Assembly (NCBI GenBank): GCA_963795775.1
Contig: CAWCJL010000008.1
Span: forward strand, 616,775 to 680,774
Source: CAWCJL01 sp963795775
GTDB lineage: Bacteria; Acidobacteriota; Terriglobia; Terriglobales; Acidobacteriaceae
DNA: 64,000 bases
Direction of reading: 5' to 3'
The translations under genes were made by a program, and so were the position numbers. The stretch's first letter is position 1. Each line of letters begins with the position of its first letter. Shown here one piece after another: positions 17,650-25,896 of the stretch. The notes beneath the pieces are model-generated. The model saw nothing but the letters and a program-made list of their open reading frames with translations, had not been told where the DNA came from and ran no database searches.

Positions 17650-17660
17650 GTTCTCACCGC

Positions 17661-17697
17661 TGTCATCCTGAGCGGAGCGCAGCGGAGTCGAAGGACC
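17661..17697 (+). repeat. Dispersed intergenic repeat, copy 1
   Basis: The stretch begins TGTCATCCTGAGCGGAGCGC and continues with an AGCGGAGTCGAAGGA tail. A related copy lies at 22813-22857. Short repeats starting with TGTCATCCTGAGC are widely scattered between genes in acidobacteria and other phyla. It has an imperfect palindromic centre. It sits just after rph. Confidence 0.65.
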
Positions 17698-17790
17698 CGC
17701 GGCTGGTTTTCTCGCCAACAGCAACCCAGTCGTACAATTACCCAGTCAGCCTTATCCCGCGCTTCGCGCACCATAAAGGACCACACCACC

Positions 17791-18814
17791 ATGATCAGAC
17801 TCACCCCCGGAAAGCTCGAAGGTCTCCGCGCCGTCTCCAACGAACGCGGCGTCATCGCCGCCGCCGCCATGGACCAGCGCGGCTCGCTGCAGAAGTCCCT
17901 CGCCAAGGAACGCGGCATCTCCGACGTCCCCGCCGGCGCGCTTGAAGAGTTCAAAACCCTGGTCACCGACGTCCTCACCCAGTACGCCTCCGCCATCCTG
18001 CTCGACCCCGAGTACGGCCTCCCCGCCTCCAAGCACCGCCACGATGCCGGCCTGCTGCTCGCCTACGAAAAGACCGGCTACGACGCCACCGAGCCCGGCC
18101 GCCTGCCCGACCTGCTCGACCACTGGTCCGTTCGCCGCCTCAAGGAAGCCGGCGCGGACTGCATCAAGGTCCTGCTCTACTACACGCCTTTTGAGAAGTC
18201 CGAGATCAACGACCAGAAGCACGCCTTTATCGAGCGCATCGGCGACGAGTGCCGCGCCCACGACATCCCCTTCTTTCTCGAGTTCGTCGGCTACGCCGTC
18301 CACGGCGAAGACGAGAAGGGCCTCGAGTACGCCAAGCGCAAGCCTTCCATCGTCTCCGGCTCCATGGCCGAGTTCGGCAAGGAGAAATACGGCGTGGACG
18401 TGCTTAAGGTAGAAGTCCCCGTGCAGATGGAGTTCGTCCAGGGCTCCAAGGCCTTCAAGGGCGAGAGTCGCCTACACCCGCGACGAAGCGCTGCAGCACT
18501 TCCGCGACGCCGCTTCCACCACCCACAAGCCCTTCATTTATCTGTCGGCTGGTGTTTCGAACCCGGTCTTCATCGAGACTCTCCAGCTCGCCGGCGAGTC
18601 CGGAGCGCCCTTCAACGGCGTCCTCTGCGGCCGCGCCACCTGGAAGGACGGCATCAAGGTCTACGCCCAGAACGGCCCCAAAGCCTTCCGCGACTGGCTC
18701 GACACCCAGGGCGTCGAGAACATCTCGAACGTCAACCAGGCCCTCCAGAAAGCCCACTCCTGGTACGACAAAGTCGACCAGACCCCAGTGGAAGAAGGCG
18801 TCCTCGCGGACTGA
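17791..18814 (+). CDS. lacD: Tagatose/fructose 1,6-bisphosphate aldolase (LacD-like), frameshifted
   Basis: A class I aldolase of the LacD family, cleaving tagatose- or fructose-bisphosphate to triose phosphates. The first 225 residues are well conserved, including AAAMDQRGSL near the N-terminus and CIKVLLYYTPFE with the likely Schiff-base Lys. An extra base near 18465 (in GGCGAGAGTC) shifts the frame. The other frame continues with AYTRDEALQHFRDAA, FIYLSAGVSNPVF and FNGVLCGRATWKDG to a TGA at 18812-18814. Left uncorrected, the frame runs on to 18897 as arginine-rich nonsense. A strong terminator follows the corrected stop. Confidence 0.85.
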
Positions 18815-18847
18815 ACTGGCCGTTCAGGCAGACGCGCTCGCGCAAGA

Positions 18848-18878
18848 CCAAAGCGCCCCGTCAGGGGCGCTTTGGTTT
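18848..18878 (+). terminator. Rho-independent terminator after lacD
   Basis: A perfect 12-bp stem CCAAAGCGCCCC / GGGGCGCTTTGG closes on the loop GTCA and is followed by TTT. It lies 34 bases past the corrected lacD stop, inside the nonsense extension of the uncorrected frame. That supports the corrected stop as the real one. Confidence 0.85.
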
Positions 18879-18938
18879 CAATTGGAAGAGGCCATAGCGG
18901 CCATTCAGGCTAAGGCGACAGATTGTCGAATGTTTGAC

Positions 18939-19577
18939 TTAAGCTCTCACAGTTTTGAGGAATCGCTTGGTTGCGGTAACCAAACTGACAAACGGACCCG
19001 TTAATGAAGCGATCTTAGCCGGATCTTTGCCTAAGTGCTGTACACCAAGAAGCTCGTATTCAAAATCTGACCTATCAGTAAAGGGCACCGGGGCACCTAA
19101 AATAAGGCTGACGTACCGACCAAAAAACCGCGATAGTTCTTGACCGTTTCTGCAGGAGTTAAAAGATCTTACAGACTGCTCTTCTGTTTCTTCCAACAAC
19201 AACGTTAATCGCTCGAAGGTCGCATCGGGCATAGCCCAATGGCCGGTCAGCTTCGACCGAACAAGATCGATCATTGTACTTGCCCTATGATGCTCGCGAT
19301 AGTGTTGCCAAACAGAAATCACAAGAGCTAGATTTCCCAACGAGTACCAAGCCGCAAGAGCATCACTCTCTGACCAACCCACTGCCAAGTGTTCATCGCC
19401 AAAGTGGCGCTCGAATTCTGCAGCAGAGTATACGTCGGCAATGCACTGCGCGATTCCGTTTGCGGTCGCATCAATGATTTCAGGATTACTGCTTGATGAT
19501 TTCGTCTTCCCAATTAGAGCCGAAAGTAGCCCCAAAACCCTAACCCTCCTGTTTACGTTATCGGTACTAGCACGCAT
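18939..19577 (-). CDS. Hypothetical protein, accessory region
   Basis: A 212-residue, mostly helical protein with no motif I recognise. It has amphipathic helices (DLVRSKLTGHWAMPDATFER, LTLLLEETEEQSVRSF) and no signal peptide or membrane span. Base composition is clearly lower in GC than the flanking housekeeping genes, pointing to transfer. The preceding small frame overlaps its start by 25 bases, so the two may be coupled. Coding is likely but the function is unknown. Confidence 0.5.
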   Translation of the reverse strand: MRASTDNVNRRVRVLGLLSALIGKTKSSSSNPEIIDATANGIAQCIADVYSAAEFERHFGDEHLAVGWSESDALAAWYSLGNLALVISVWQHYREHHRASTMIDLVRSKLTGHWAMPDATFERLTLLLEETEEQSVRSFNSCRNGQELSRFFGRYVSLILGAPVPFTDRSDFEYELLGVQHLGKDPAKIASLTGPFVSLVTATKRFLKTVRA

Positions 19578-19801
19578 CGAAAATTGTGAAGCTCCCGACT
19601 AATGTCAAGTGTCGAATCTATATATTTCTTAGTCCATGATCCAGAACCACTTGCATAAAGATCAGCACTACGGTAATAATCAGCCGACTTTAGGTAATCC
19701 AAGTGCCCATCTGTTGCGCTTTCTAACTTCCCAACCACAACACATGACCGACACCAAAACCCAATCTGTGCTGCGCACAGAGCCCACCCTTTGCGCTCCA
19801 C
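19553..19801 (-). CDS. Hypothetical fragment, possibly 5'-truncated by the REP element
   Basis: The 82-residue frame starts at a GTG that lies beside the outer REP repeat. Its first residues (KGWALCAAQIGFW) are partly a translation of that repeat. The remainder (YLKSADYYRSADLYASGSG) could be the end of a protein whose start was cut off by insertion of the RAYT element. Low confidence that this is a functional gene. Confidence 0.25.
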   Translation of the reverse strand: MERKGWALCAAQIGFWCRSCVVVGKLESATDGHLDYLKSADYYRSADLYASGSGSWTKKYIDSTLDISRELHNFRCVLVPIT

Positions 19802-20500
19802 TTCACCTCAATCCGGAATTCCCACACCGCGCAAAGGATGGGGCACCCGGGTCCGTTCCTCTATTGACGTAAACTCCAGAACCGGACCCACCTTCGGCGG
19901 CCCAACCGTTACGACTCCATCACCCATTCCGGCATAGAATCCCGCACTGCTCCATTTCCAATCCAAAGTGAACGCCACCAGCCCGCGCCGCACCGGATTC
20001 AGGTGCATATACCCGAGCTTCTCTTCCACTTTCCGCATCGACCACACATTGAAGTCATAGAATCGTGCAGACCACACTGGGCTCTCCGGCACGCATCGCG
20101 CATAACGCTGCTTGAGTATCTTCATCACCGCCGAAGGCATCACTACCTCATGCTCTTCCATCAAGAGATGAAAGTGCTCCGGCATCACCACGTACCCAAT
20201 CACCCCCAAGCCAAACTTCGCCCGCACTTTCTCCAGCAGCGAAACAAATGCATCGCGCCGCTCCGCCGTCCCTAAATACGGATTACGCCCATAGCAGCTG
20301 CAGGTGACAAAATGCAGATGCCCCTTCGCGTAAATGCGCCTGAGCCCTTGCGGCATGCCGAAAGCATAGGGCGACCGGTCACGGATCGAAATACCTCTTC
20401 CGCCGCAGAGCAATTAGGAAAGACCCGGGTGCCCCATCCTTTGCGCGGCACGATCATTCCGAGTTGATAGGAAGTCGGGCGCAAAGGGTGGGCTCTGCGC
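19772..20500 (-). mobile_element. REP/RAYT element with nested inverted repeats
   Basis: Two inverted-repeat pairs bracket one RAYT gene. The outer pair is 19772-19796 and 20479-20500, sharing GCGCAAAGGGTGGGCTCTG. The inner pair is 19828-19853 and 20422-20447, identical over 26 bases around AAAGGATGGGGCACCCGGG. The inner left copy also encodes the last residues of the transposase. This is the arrangement expected of a REP unit mobilised by its linked RAYT. Confidence 0.75.
19808..20356 (-). CDS. REP-associated tyrosine transposase (RAYT), intact motifs
   Basis: A Y1/HUH-type single-strand transposase (TnpA-REP family) that processes REP hairpins. The conserved GHLHFVTCSCY opens the domain, the HUH motif is VMPEHFHLLM, and the catalytic Tyr is in GYMHLNPVRRGLV. 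The length of about 180 residues is normal. I chose the ATG at 20356, because the frame extends to 20413 only through a TTG and non-homologous residues. Flanking inverted repeats support an active or recently active element. Confidence 0.88.
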   Translation of the reverse strand: MPQGLRRIYAKGHLHFVTCSCYGRNPYLGTAERRDAFVSLLEKVRAKFGLGVIGYVVMPEHFHLLMEEHEVVMPSAVMKILKQRYARCVPESPVWSARFYDFNVWSMRKVEEKLGYMHLNPVRRGLVAFTLDWKWSSAGFYAGMGDGVVTVGPPKVGPVLEFTSIEERTRVPHPLRGVGIPD

Positions 20501-20519
20501 GAAAGCGCAGACCGCATTT

Positions 20520-21119
20520 TCAACACCCCTTCGCCAGACACAATACCGCCGCCCAGGCCGCGCATTTCTGATCCGCAGTCCACGGCGGCCCCGCCGCTTT
20601 CCCCACACGCGCAAGCTCCCGCACCGTCCCGGCGAACGATGCTCCCAGAACCCGCCGCGCCTCCTCTTCCAAGCCACGCTCGCGAAAACCCGCGACATGC
20701 AGATGCATCCCCTCGCACGCCCGCCACGCCACGTTGCGAAAGAACTCGCCTTCCGCGGCGTGGATCGACGCATGCGAAGCCAGGATCTTCGCCAGCGGAG
20801 GCACGGTCCGCGGTGAAGCCAGCAGAATCGCCGCGCTCTCGATAGCGTAGCCGTGCGCCGACAGGTCTCCCACCACGGTCGCCATCGCCTCCACAGCCAG
20901 CCCATCTGCTGCCGCGGCGATCTCGCATAGCCCCGCCTCGGCGTCGGCAAGCGGCAGTCTCTCGACGAAGTGATATGGCTGCTTGCCGCCACTCATGCCC
21001 TGGACCGCCACGCTGACCCGCCGCCGGTCGAGCAGTTCGATATGGCGTCCCTCACGGGCAAGCGCCACCACCGCTCCCCAACCGGAATGCATGCGAATGC
21101 CGACCGCCGCAGGGCCCAT
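20520..21119 (-). CDS. Conserved hypothetical protein
   Basis: A 199-residue protein of unknown function. It begins GIRMHSGWGAVVAL, carries LDRRRVSVAVQGMSG, and later VGDLSAHGYAIESAAILL and HASIHAAEGEFFRNV. These well-ordered segments suggest a real domain, but I recognise no catalytic motif. There is no signal peptide or membrane helix. GGAGGGGTGAGG directly before the ATG strongly supports the start. The gene lies between the RAYT element and the broken ParE remnant. Confidence 0.65.
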   Translation of the reverse strand: MGPAAVGIRMHSGWGAVVALAREGRHIELLDRRRVSVAVQGMSGGKQPYHFVERLPLADAEAGLCEIAAAADGLAVEAMATVVGDLSAHGYAIESAAILLASPRTVPPLAKILASHASIHAAEGEFFRNVAWRACEGMHLHVAGFRERGLEEEARRVLGASFAGTVRELARVGKAAGPPWTADQKCAAWAAVLCLAKGC

Positions 21120-21297
21120 ACCTCACCCCTCCAGAAACGCGCTTCAGGGCCCCGGTTCCGTTCGCATGCGAGTATAAGCGCGCAGTCGCTTCGGTAAACT
21201 CGGCCGCGATTTCGGGCGATGCTTTATCGGCGATGTAACTGTGAATATCGAGCAGTCGCCCCTGCGCTTCCGGGGAGAAGATGACACGATAGTTCAC
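21052..21297 (-). pseudogene. parE: Truncated ParE-type toxin
   Basis: Residues 1-35 (VIFSPEAQGRLLDIHSYIAD and on to AAEFTEA) match the N-terminal helices of RelE/ParE toxins. After about 21190 the ParE fold, including the C-terminal basic strands, is missing and the frame runs into the next gene's leader. It starts at a GTG overlapping the antitoxin stop (GTGA). The toxin is therefore probably inactive. Confidence 0.65.
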
Positions 21298-21587
21298 CGG
21301 CGCCGTTTCTTGCCACCTTGGAAAGCAACAGCTTGTTTCTCCGTCAGCGCAGCCCGCATCTGGTCTGCCGGGATGCCGCGCGATGGATCAGCCTTCATCG
21401 CCTCATAGGCCGGCGCAACTTCCTCACGTAGCCAGCGTTCCACGGCCTGATCGCGCGCCTGCAGGGCCCGCAGTCCGTCACGGATCACCTCGCTCTCGCT
21501 GGCATATTCACCGGATTCCACTTTCGCCCGCACAAGCTGCGCCATCCCGATCGGCAGCGTAATGCTCAGTTGCTGCGTGGATCGCAT
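21294..21587 (-). CDS. parD: ParD-type antitoxin
   Basis: A 97-residue ribbon-helix-helix antitoxin. The N-terminus (QLSITLPIGMAQLVRAKVES, then GEYASESEVIRDGLRALQARD) is the ParD DNA-binding and dimerisation module. The C-terminus, which would wrap the toxin, ends in a basic KKRRR tail. The partner toxin immediately downstream is truncated, so this copy may be an orphan that represses its own promoter or neutralises another ParE. Confidence 0.85.
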   Translation of the reverse strand: MRSTQQLSITLPIGMAQLVRAKVESGEYASESEVIRDGLRALQARDQAVERWLREEVAPAYEAMKADPSRGIPADQMRAALTEKQAVAFQGGKKRRR

Positions 21588-21723
21588 CTAGAGCCCTCCG
21601 CGAGTAGGATTATATCCTACTCGCTCTGTTGCCGTGATTGTCTGCCGGGTACCCCTTTTCTCCGGGGCAACGTGGAGGGTGGGCGGAGTTACCTTCTTCT
21701 GAACCACGTGTCTCTAAGAAGGA

Positions 21724-22648
21724 TCACCCCGCTTCCGCAAAGAACCAGGCGTGCGCATTCGCATGCAGCACTGCATGGCGCTCCTCCGCAGACAATCCAG
21801 ACGTCACAGCAAGGCAGGCGTCGTACGGAAACGGCCGGTTCGTCGCGAGTGTCGCAATCGGCGCGTGGCTGCCAAACATCACCCGCCCTGTGCCGAAGAT
21901 CTCGAAGACGGTATCGACCCAGGGCTGCACCGCCGCCACCGTCCAGTCACGTCCAAACACGACCTCAAATGCCGAAACGATGATCTGCACGTTGGCATGC
22001 GCCGCCAATCTCTGGAGATCGCGGCGCCATTCCGCAAATACCTGCTGCGACGGAGGTGCCGGCCAGCCCATCACCGCTATGGCAAACCCCGTCTCCGGGC
22101 AGGCTTTCACCATCGGTAGAAGGTCCGGCAATTGTGGCGAGAACACTTCCAGCGAACAACGGAAGCGCCGCCCCTGCAATCGCTTCAGACCGCGCAGAAA
22201 AGCCGGATTCCGCAACGGGCTGCCGGACGCTGTGGATGGCCGGTCCGCATTCGTGAGCGCCCACCCCAGGTGCTGACGCACGCCTGTCACATTGCGGCAG
22301 CCCTCGTATACTATCCAGAACTCGATCAAGCTCCGGCGACAGGAAATCGACCAATCCCACCAGGGCCAGCGGAACCTGTGCCGAGTCGGCCAGCCGCTGC
22401 GCCCATTCGACCTCGCGTACGGCATCAGTCGAGACGAACTCATTCCACACGATCCCGGCCACCTCCACGTTTGGGTTCAGCCGGAGGTAGTCCTCCAATC
22501 CGAACACTCGCGGAAGCGACGCATAGTCCCCAATCAGGGCCTCCAGTGCCGGGTCTCTCTGTTCCAGAAACGTATGCGTATTCTCGCGCCAGTCGTAGAG
22601 GTGCGCGTGCGCGTCGGTGACGATCGGCTTCTGCTGCTGGCCATCCAT
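21724..22648 (-). CDS. Amidohydrolase-family (TIM-barrel) protein, frameshifted
   Basis: An amidohydrolase_2-like metal hydrolase. The start MDGQQQKPIVTDAHAHLYDW contains the HxH motif. After one extra base near 22321 the other frame resumes with VYEGCRNVTGVRQHLGWAL, ETGFAIAVMGWP, RVMFGSHAPIATL and NAHAWFFAE. Joined, they give a ~308-residue protein similar in layout to fuconolactonase-type hydrolases. The substrate is unknown. The late GSHAP in place of a GSD-P pattern means a metal-site Asp may be changed. Confidence 0.7.
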
Positions 22649-23103
22649 GCGCCCCGATTATAGAAGTGTCAACGGGAATGGTCGGCCGGCTACGCATTCT
22701 GCGTGCTGCAAAATCTCGCGGCTCAAGAACGCAGGAACAGTGCTAAGCTTCTTCCCGCATTCCGGAGGGCACGCATGTCAAACGCGACAAAGCCCGCGTG
22801 TCCACCCATACCTGTCATCCTGAGCGAAGCTTTGCGCAGCAAGGCGAAGTCGAACGGGGATTTGCTGATCCATGGATTGCAGAAACTCGTTTCCACAAGC
22901 ATTGGCGTAGTCATTCCGCCAGTTCGCTATGCTGGAAATAGGGATAAAAACGAAACCCGCCATCGACGGTGCGCGAGCTACCCTTAAGTCCTTTATTAAG
23001 AGGACTTTGGGAATAACTCCAATGGATAGAGGACTTTAGCACGCCACCCCACACCTAAGTCGTGTGTTGTGAGGACTTTAGCCCGCAAGATGGGGGGGGG
23101 GGT
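22649..23103. other. 455-base gene-free stretch with repeats
   Basis: No coding frame here is convincing. It contains a second dispersed repeat (22813-22857), a small hairpin AAGTCCT/AGGACTT (22986-23007), GAGGACTTTAG at two sites (about 23029 and 23071), and an 11-G run at 23092-23102 next to the stop of the YaaW-like gene. This may be repeat-rich spacer or an assembly weak point. Confidence 0.5.
22813..22857 (+). repeat. Dispersed intergenic repeat, copy 2
   Basis: It begins TGTCATCCTGAGCGAAGC and ends in GCGAAGTCGAACGG. It is related to the copy at 17661-17697 but has a longer centre. Same widespread repeat class, in an intergenic position. Confidence 0.6.
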
Positions 23104-24132
23104 CTACCGGTGATACTGCACCACCAGCGAAACCGCCAGCATCACGATGACCACGCAAAACAGCAGCACCAGCCAGTTGTCCTGGACGAACTCCCGCACC
23201 TGCTCCCACCGGCTTGGCGCGGGTAGGGCGCGTGCGGCGCGCACGGCGGCGATGTGGATCACCGCCGGCACCGTCACTCGGTACGCCGGACCCGCCGCGC
23301 TGTGGGCCACCAGGAAACCGGTAAATGCCAGTCCCACCGGCCCGGCAAACATCGCGATCCCCTTCGCCAGCCCGGCGTTGGCGGCCAGGCTCAACCCGTG
23401 CCCGAGCAACTGCTGCGACACCGCGTTGGCCGCGATCGCGCTCGCCTTGTAGGCCGCGAAGCCCGAGTGCTGGATGGCCAGCCGCAGCGCCTCGGTCCCG
23501 CCCGGCGCCAGCAGCTTCCGCCGGTCCCGGATCTTCAGCGACTGCACCAGCGCCATCTGCTCCTCGCGCGACATGGTGGCGTAGGCATCGCTCATGATCC
23601 GCGCCACGATCTCGGTCTCGACCTCGTGCGCCGACCGCCCCCGGTACGCCACGCCCACCCGCTTGGCCACATTTTCCAGAATCACGGCGTACGGCACGCC
23701 TCGGCCCTCGCGCAGCACCTGGTTGGCCAGCGTGTTTCCGCCAAACTTCTGCAGGTCGGCCACGATGTCGTCCACGTAGGCGCGATGGTCGGGGAAGTGC
23801 GCGCGGAAAGCCGCGGTGTGCGCCAGTTGCGAGGTCCGCCCGCCCTTCACCCGCAGGATCTCGACCAGGGGCGCCAACTCGTCATTGGTCGCATCCCGCA
23901 GCAGCCCGAGCAGCGGATCATCCGCAACCAGCGGCAGCGGCCCGCGTCCGCCGCGCTCAAGCTCGGCGCGGTCGGCAGAGGCAAGCTCGTCCGCCGAAAG
24001 CACCAGCGCTTCGCGCGTAACCGGAACAAGCTCCGTGCTCTCCGCCGGCGTCGCCTCCCCGCGCAGCGCCTTCCGCAGTCCCGCGAGCGACTTCGGCACA
24101 AGATCAAAGCGCTTCACGGCGTTCAACCTCAC
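23104..24132 (-). CDS. YaaW/UPF0174-like protein with C-terminal membrane anchor
   Basis: The middle and C-terminal parts follow the YaaW (UPF0174, ubiquinol-cytochrome c chaperone-like) pattern: NDELAPLVEIL, FGGNTLANQVLREGRGVPY, EEQMALVQSL and a glycine/alanine-rich region ending SAAGPAYRVTVPAVIHIA. A single hydrophobic helix (WLVLLFCVVIVMLAVSLVV) closes the protein, so it is probably membrane anchored. The function of the family is not well defined. The start is a GTG at 24132. A later GTG (VKRFDLVPKS) is also possible. Confidence 0.72.
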   Translation of the reverse strand: MRLNAVKRFDLVPKSLAGLRKALRGEATPAESTELVPVTREALVLSADELASADRAELERGGRGPLPLVADDPLLGLLRDATNDELAPLVEILRVKGGRTSQLAHTAAFRAHFPDHRAYVDDIVADLQKFGGNTLANQVLREGRGVPYAVILENVAKRVGVAYRGRSAHEVETEIVARIMSDAYATMSREEQMALVQSLKIRDRRKLLAPGGTEALRLAIQHSGFAAYKASAIAANAVSQQLLGHGLSLAANAGLAKGIAMFAGPVGLAFTGFLVAHSAAGPAYRVTVPAVIHIAAVRAARALPAPSRWEQVREFVQDNWLVLLFCVVIVMLAVSLVVQYHR

Positions 24133-24173
24133 TCCTCATTGTGCCAAATGCGGTCGCGGCATGCGCAGCGCCC

Positions 24174-24557
24174 TCAGGCGTTCAGGTTCCAGATGTCCTT
24201 ATCCCAGCGCCATTGCCCGTTCTCCTGCTTCCAGTGCACGAGATATTTCCCCTGCACCGTTTCACCGCCGGCCATTTGCAATTCCGCCCGCCCGATCTCG
24301 ACCGCGCTGTCACCGCACATCTCCGCCGTGACTGTGCTCAGGGTCGCACCCGTGAAGGCGAAGTGCTCCACCGCCGCCTGCCAGAAGCCCTTGATCGCTT
24401 CCCGCCCTTCCACCATCTCGGCGCCGGGCGGCAGTACGCGCGCGCCTTCCGTATACACCGCGTCCAGCGCGTCCAGATTCCCCTGCTCGATCACCTCGCG
24501 GCAGAACCTCTCGTTGGTCTCCCGCATTGCAGCACTTATTGCCTCCGGCACACCCAT
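24174..24557 (-). CDS. SnoaL/DUF4440-like NTF2-fold protein
   Basis: A 127-residue single-domain protein with the cone-shaped NTF2 fold pattern: N-terminal helices (NERFCREVIEQGNLDALDAV), YTEGARVLPPG, EGREAIKGFW, and a final KYLVHWKQENGQWRWDKDIW sheet. Proteins of this fold act as ketosteroid-isomerase-like enzymes or small-ligand binders. No specific role can be assigned. It has no signal peptide. Confidence 0.8.
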   Translation of the reverse strand: MGVPEAISAAMRETNERFCREVIEQGNLDALDAVYTEGARVLPPGAEMVEGREAIKGFWQAAVEHFAFTGATLSTVTAEMCGDSAVEIGRAELQMAGGETVQGKYLVHWKQENGQWRWDKDIWNLNA

Positions 24558-24678
24558 CGCACTCTCCTTGCACGCCGCAACCTTCTACCTTTTCCTGCCA
24601 GCAATCGTCAATGCGAACGCAGCGCGAACCGGCACCTGCCGAACCTTCCTGCTCGAACACTTCCGCCGGAGAACCCGA

Positions 24679-25203
24679 TCACGCTCCTGCGGTAGCGCCG
24701 ATCAACTCCACCGTGACCACGCCCGCGTTTGGCTCTCCGGCGTAGTCACGCGCGCTGCTCCAGGCCCACTCCGTCGGCGTGGCCACCAGGCCGCGGCGCA
24801 CCGGCGCTTCGTGCATCTCGCGCACGCGAGCAGCCAGGGCATCCGGCTCCCACACGTGCTGGTCCGCAAAGGTCGTCTCCCAAACCTGGTCGGTAGACCG
24901 CGCCGACACGTTGTAACGGCGTCCATACCGCTGCTTCACCATCGCCACCGAGCGCTCCGCGGTGTCGATCTCAGGGTCCGTCATGAGCCAGCGCACGTGC
25001 TCCGGCATCACCACGTACCCGGCCACCTGGAAGCGAAACTTCACCCGCACTTCTTCAAGCAGCCGCAGAAAGCGGTCGCGGTCCTTCTCCAGTTCCAGCT
25101 TCGGCTGCCGCTGGTAGCACCAGCAGGTGATGAGGTGATAGTGCCCCTTGCCATACCGCTCTTTCGCTACCTTCGCCGACCCTGTCAATCGCGCTCTCGC
25201 CAT
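24679..25203 (-). CDS. RAYT-like protein lacking both catalytic motifs
   Basis: The overall RAYT layout is intact: GHYHLITCWCYQRQP, FRFQVAGYVVMPEHV, TDQVWETTFADQHVW and APVRRGLVATPTEWAWSSARDY. The second His of the HUH motif is Arg (PEHVRWLM), and the Tyr region reads VREMHEAPVRRG in place of the usual YMH-NPV. Both changes are clear in the codons. The protein should not be able to cleave DNA and may be a decaying or repurposed copy. I chose the Met at 25203. No flanking inverted repeats are obvious. Confidence 0.75.
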   Translation of the reverse strand: MARARLTGSAKVAKERYGKGHYHLITCWCYQRQPKLELEKDRDRFLRLLEEVRVKFRFQVAGYVVMPEHVRWLMTDPEIDTAERSVAMVKQRYGRRYNVSARSTDQVWETTFADQHVWEPDALAARVREMHEAPVRRGLVATPTEWAWSSARDYAGEPNAGVVTVELIGATAGA

Positions 25204-25413
25204 AGCGCCCAGTCTAAGCCTGCCCGGTGCAATGATTGGCATTCCCAGACGGATGCATACGGCAGAACTGCTGCGTGCTCGCGAGCGGAGCGCGGGCTCT
25301 GCTCTTGTCTTGTTCCCGCTTAGAGGCAGCATCGGGTGAATCTCTGTTGCCGCTTTCCCCGCCCGGTGCGACACTGGGCCGCATCCTGTTGTTCCGGACG
25401 GGAGAGCCCACGA

Positions 25414-25881
25414 ATGAAGCCCAAACACGCCACCACCGCGCAGGCCGAGTTGCTTCTGCATCTTTACGAACTCCGCCGTGAACCCGTTATGCGCGAGGCG
25501 CGCAGCTACATCGGCGGCCGATTTGCACCCGCTTCTGCCGACGAAATCGTTGCACTCATCACCAGCGGATCGCGCGAGGGCAGCTTCATTCTCCAGGTCT
25601 TCGGCTATTGGGACATGGTCGCCGCCTTTGTCCTGCATGATGTGCTGCCGGCGTCGCTGGTCTACGACACCTGCCAGGAGATGTACTTCCAGTACTCCAA
25701 GTTGCAGCCGCACCTGCCGGATGTTCGCCGGCAGATGAATCTTCCCGAGTGGATGTGCAGCATTGAAGCCGTGGTGGAAGGCTCGAAGTCCGGGCGCAAG
25801 CGGATTGCTACGATGCAGCAGGGTGCTGGCCCGCCTGAGTCCATTTCCAACCCAGCGCCTCGGAAAGCGAGCCGGAAGTGA
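25414..25881 (+). CDS. DUF4760-like hypothetical protein
   Basis: A 155-residue helical protein with the pattern AELLLHLYELRREPVMREAR, ILQVFGYWDMVAAFVLHDVL and EMYFQYSKLQPHLPDVRRQM, as in DUF4760-type proteins common in acidobacteria. It has no signal peptide and its function is unknown. The start at 25414 follows GGGAGAG by seven bases. The C-terminus converges with rlmI. Confidence 0.65.
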   Translation: MKPKHATTAQAELLLHLYELRREPVMREARSYIGGRFAPASADEIVALITSGSREGSFILQVFGYWDMVAAFVLHDVLPASLVYDTCQEMYFQYSKLQPHLPDVRRQMNLPEWMCSIEAVVEGSKSGRKRIATMQQGAGPPESISNPAPRKASRK

Positions 25882-25896
25882 AGGCTGCGCGCCGGC

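Noticed and set aside
22980..23090. Possible CRISPR-like array from repeated GAGGACTTTAG
   Set aside because: Only short (about 11-base) units, irregular spacing and no cas genes.
23254..25323. 689-residue plus-strand frame
   Set aside because: It runs antisense to three supported genes and its Arg/His/Pro-rich translation is typical of high-GC antisense frames.
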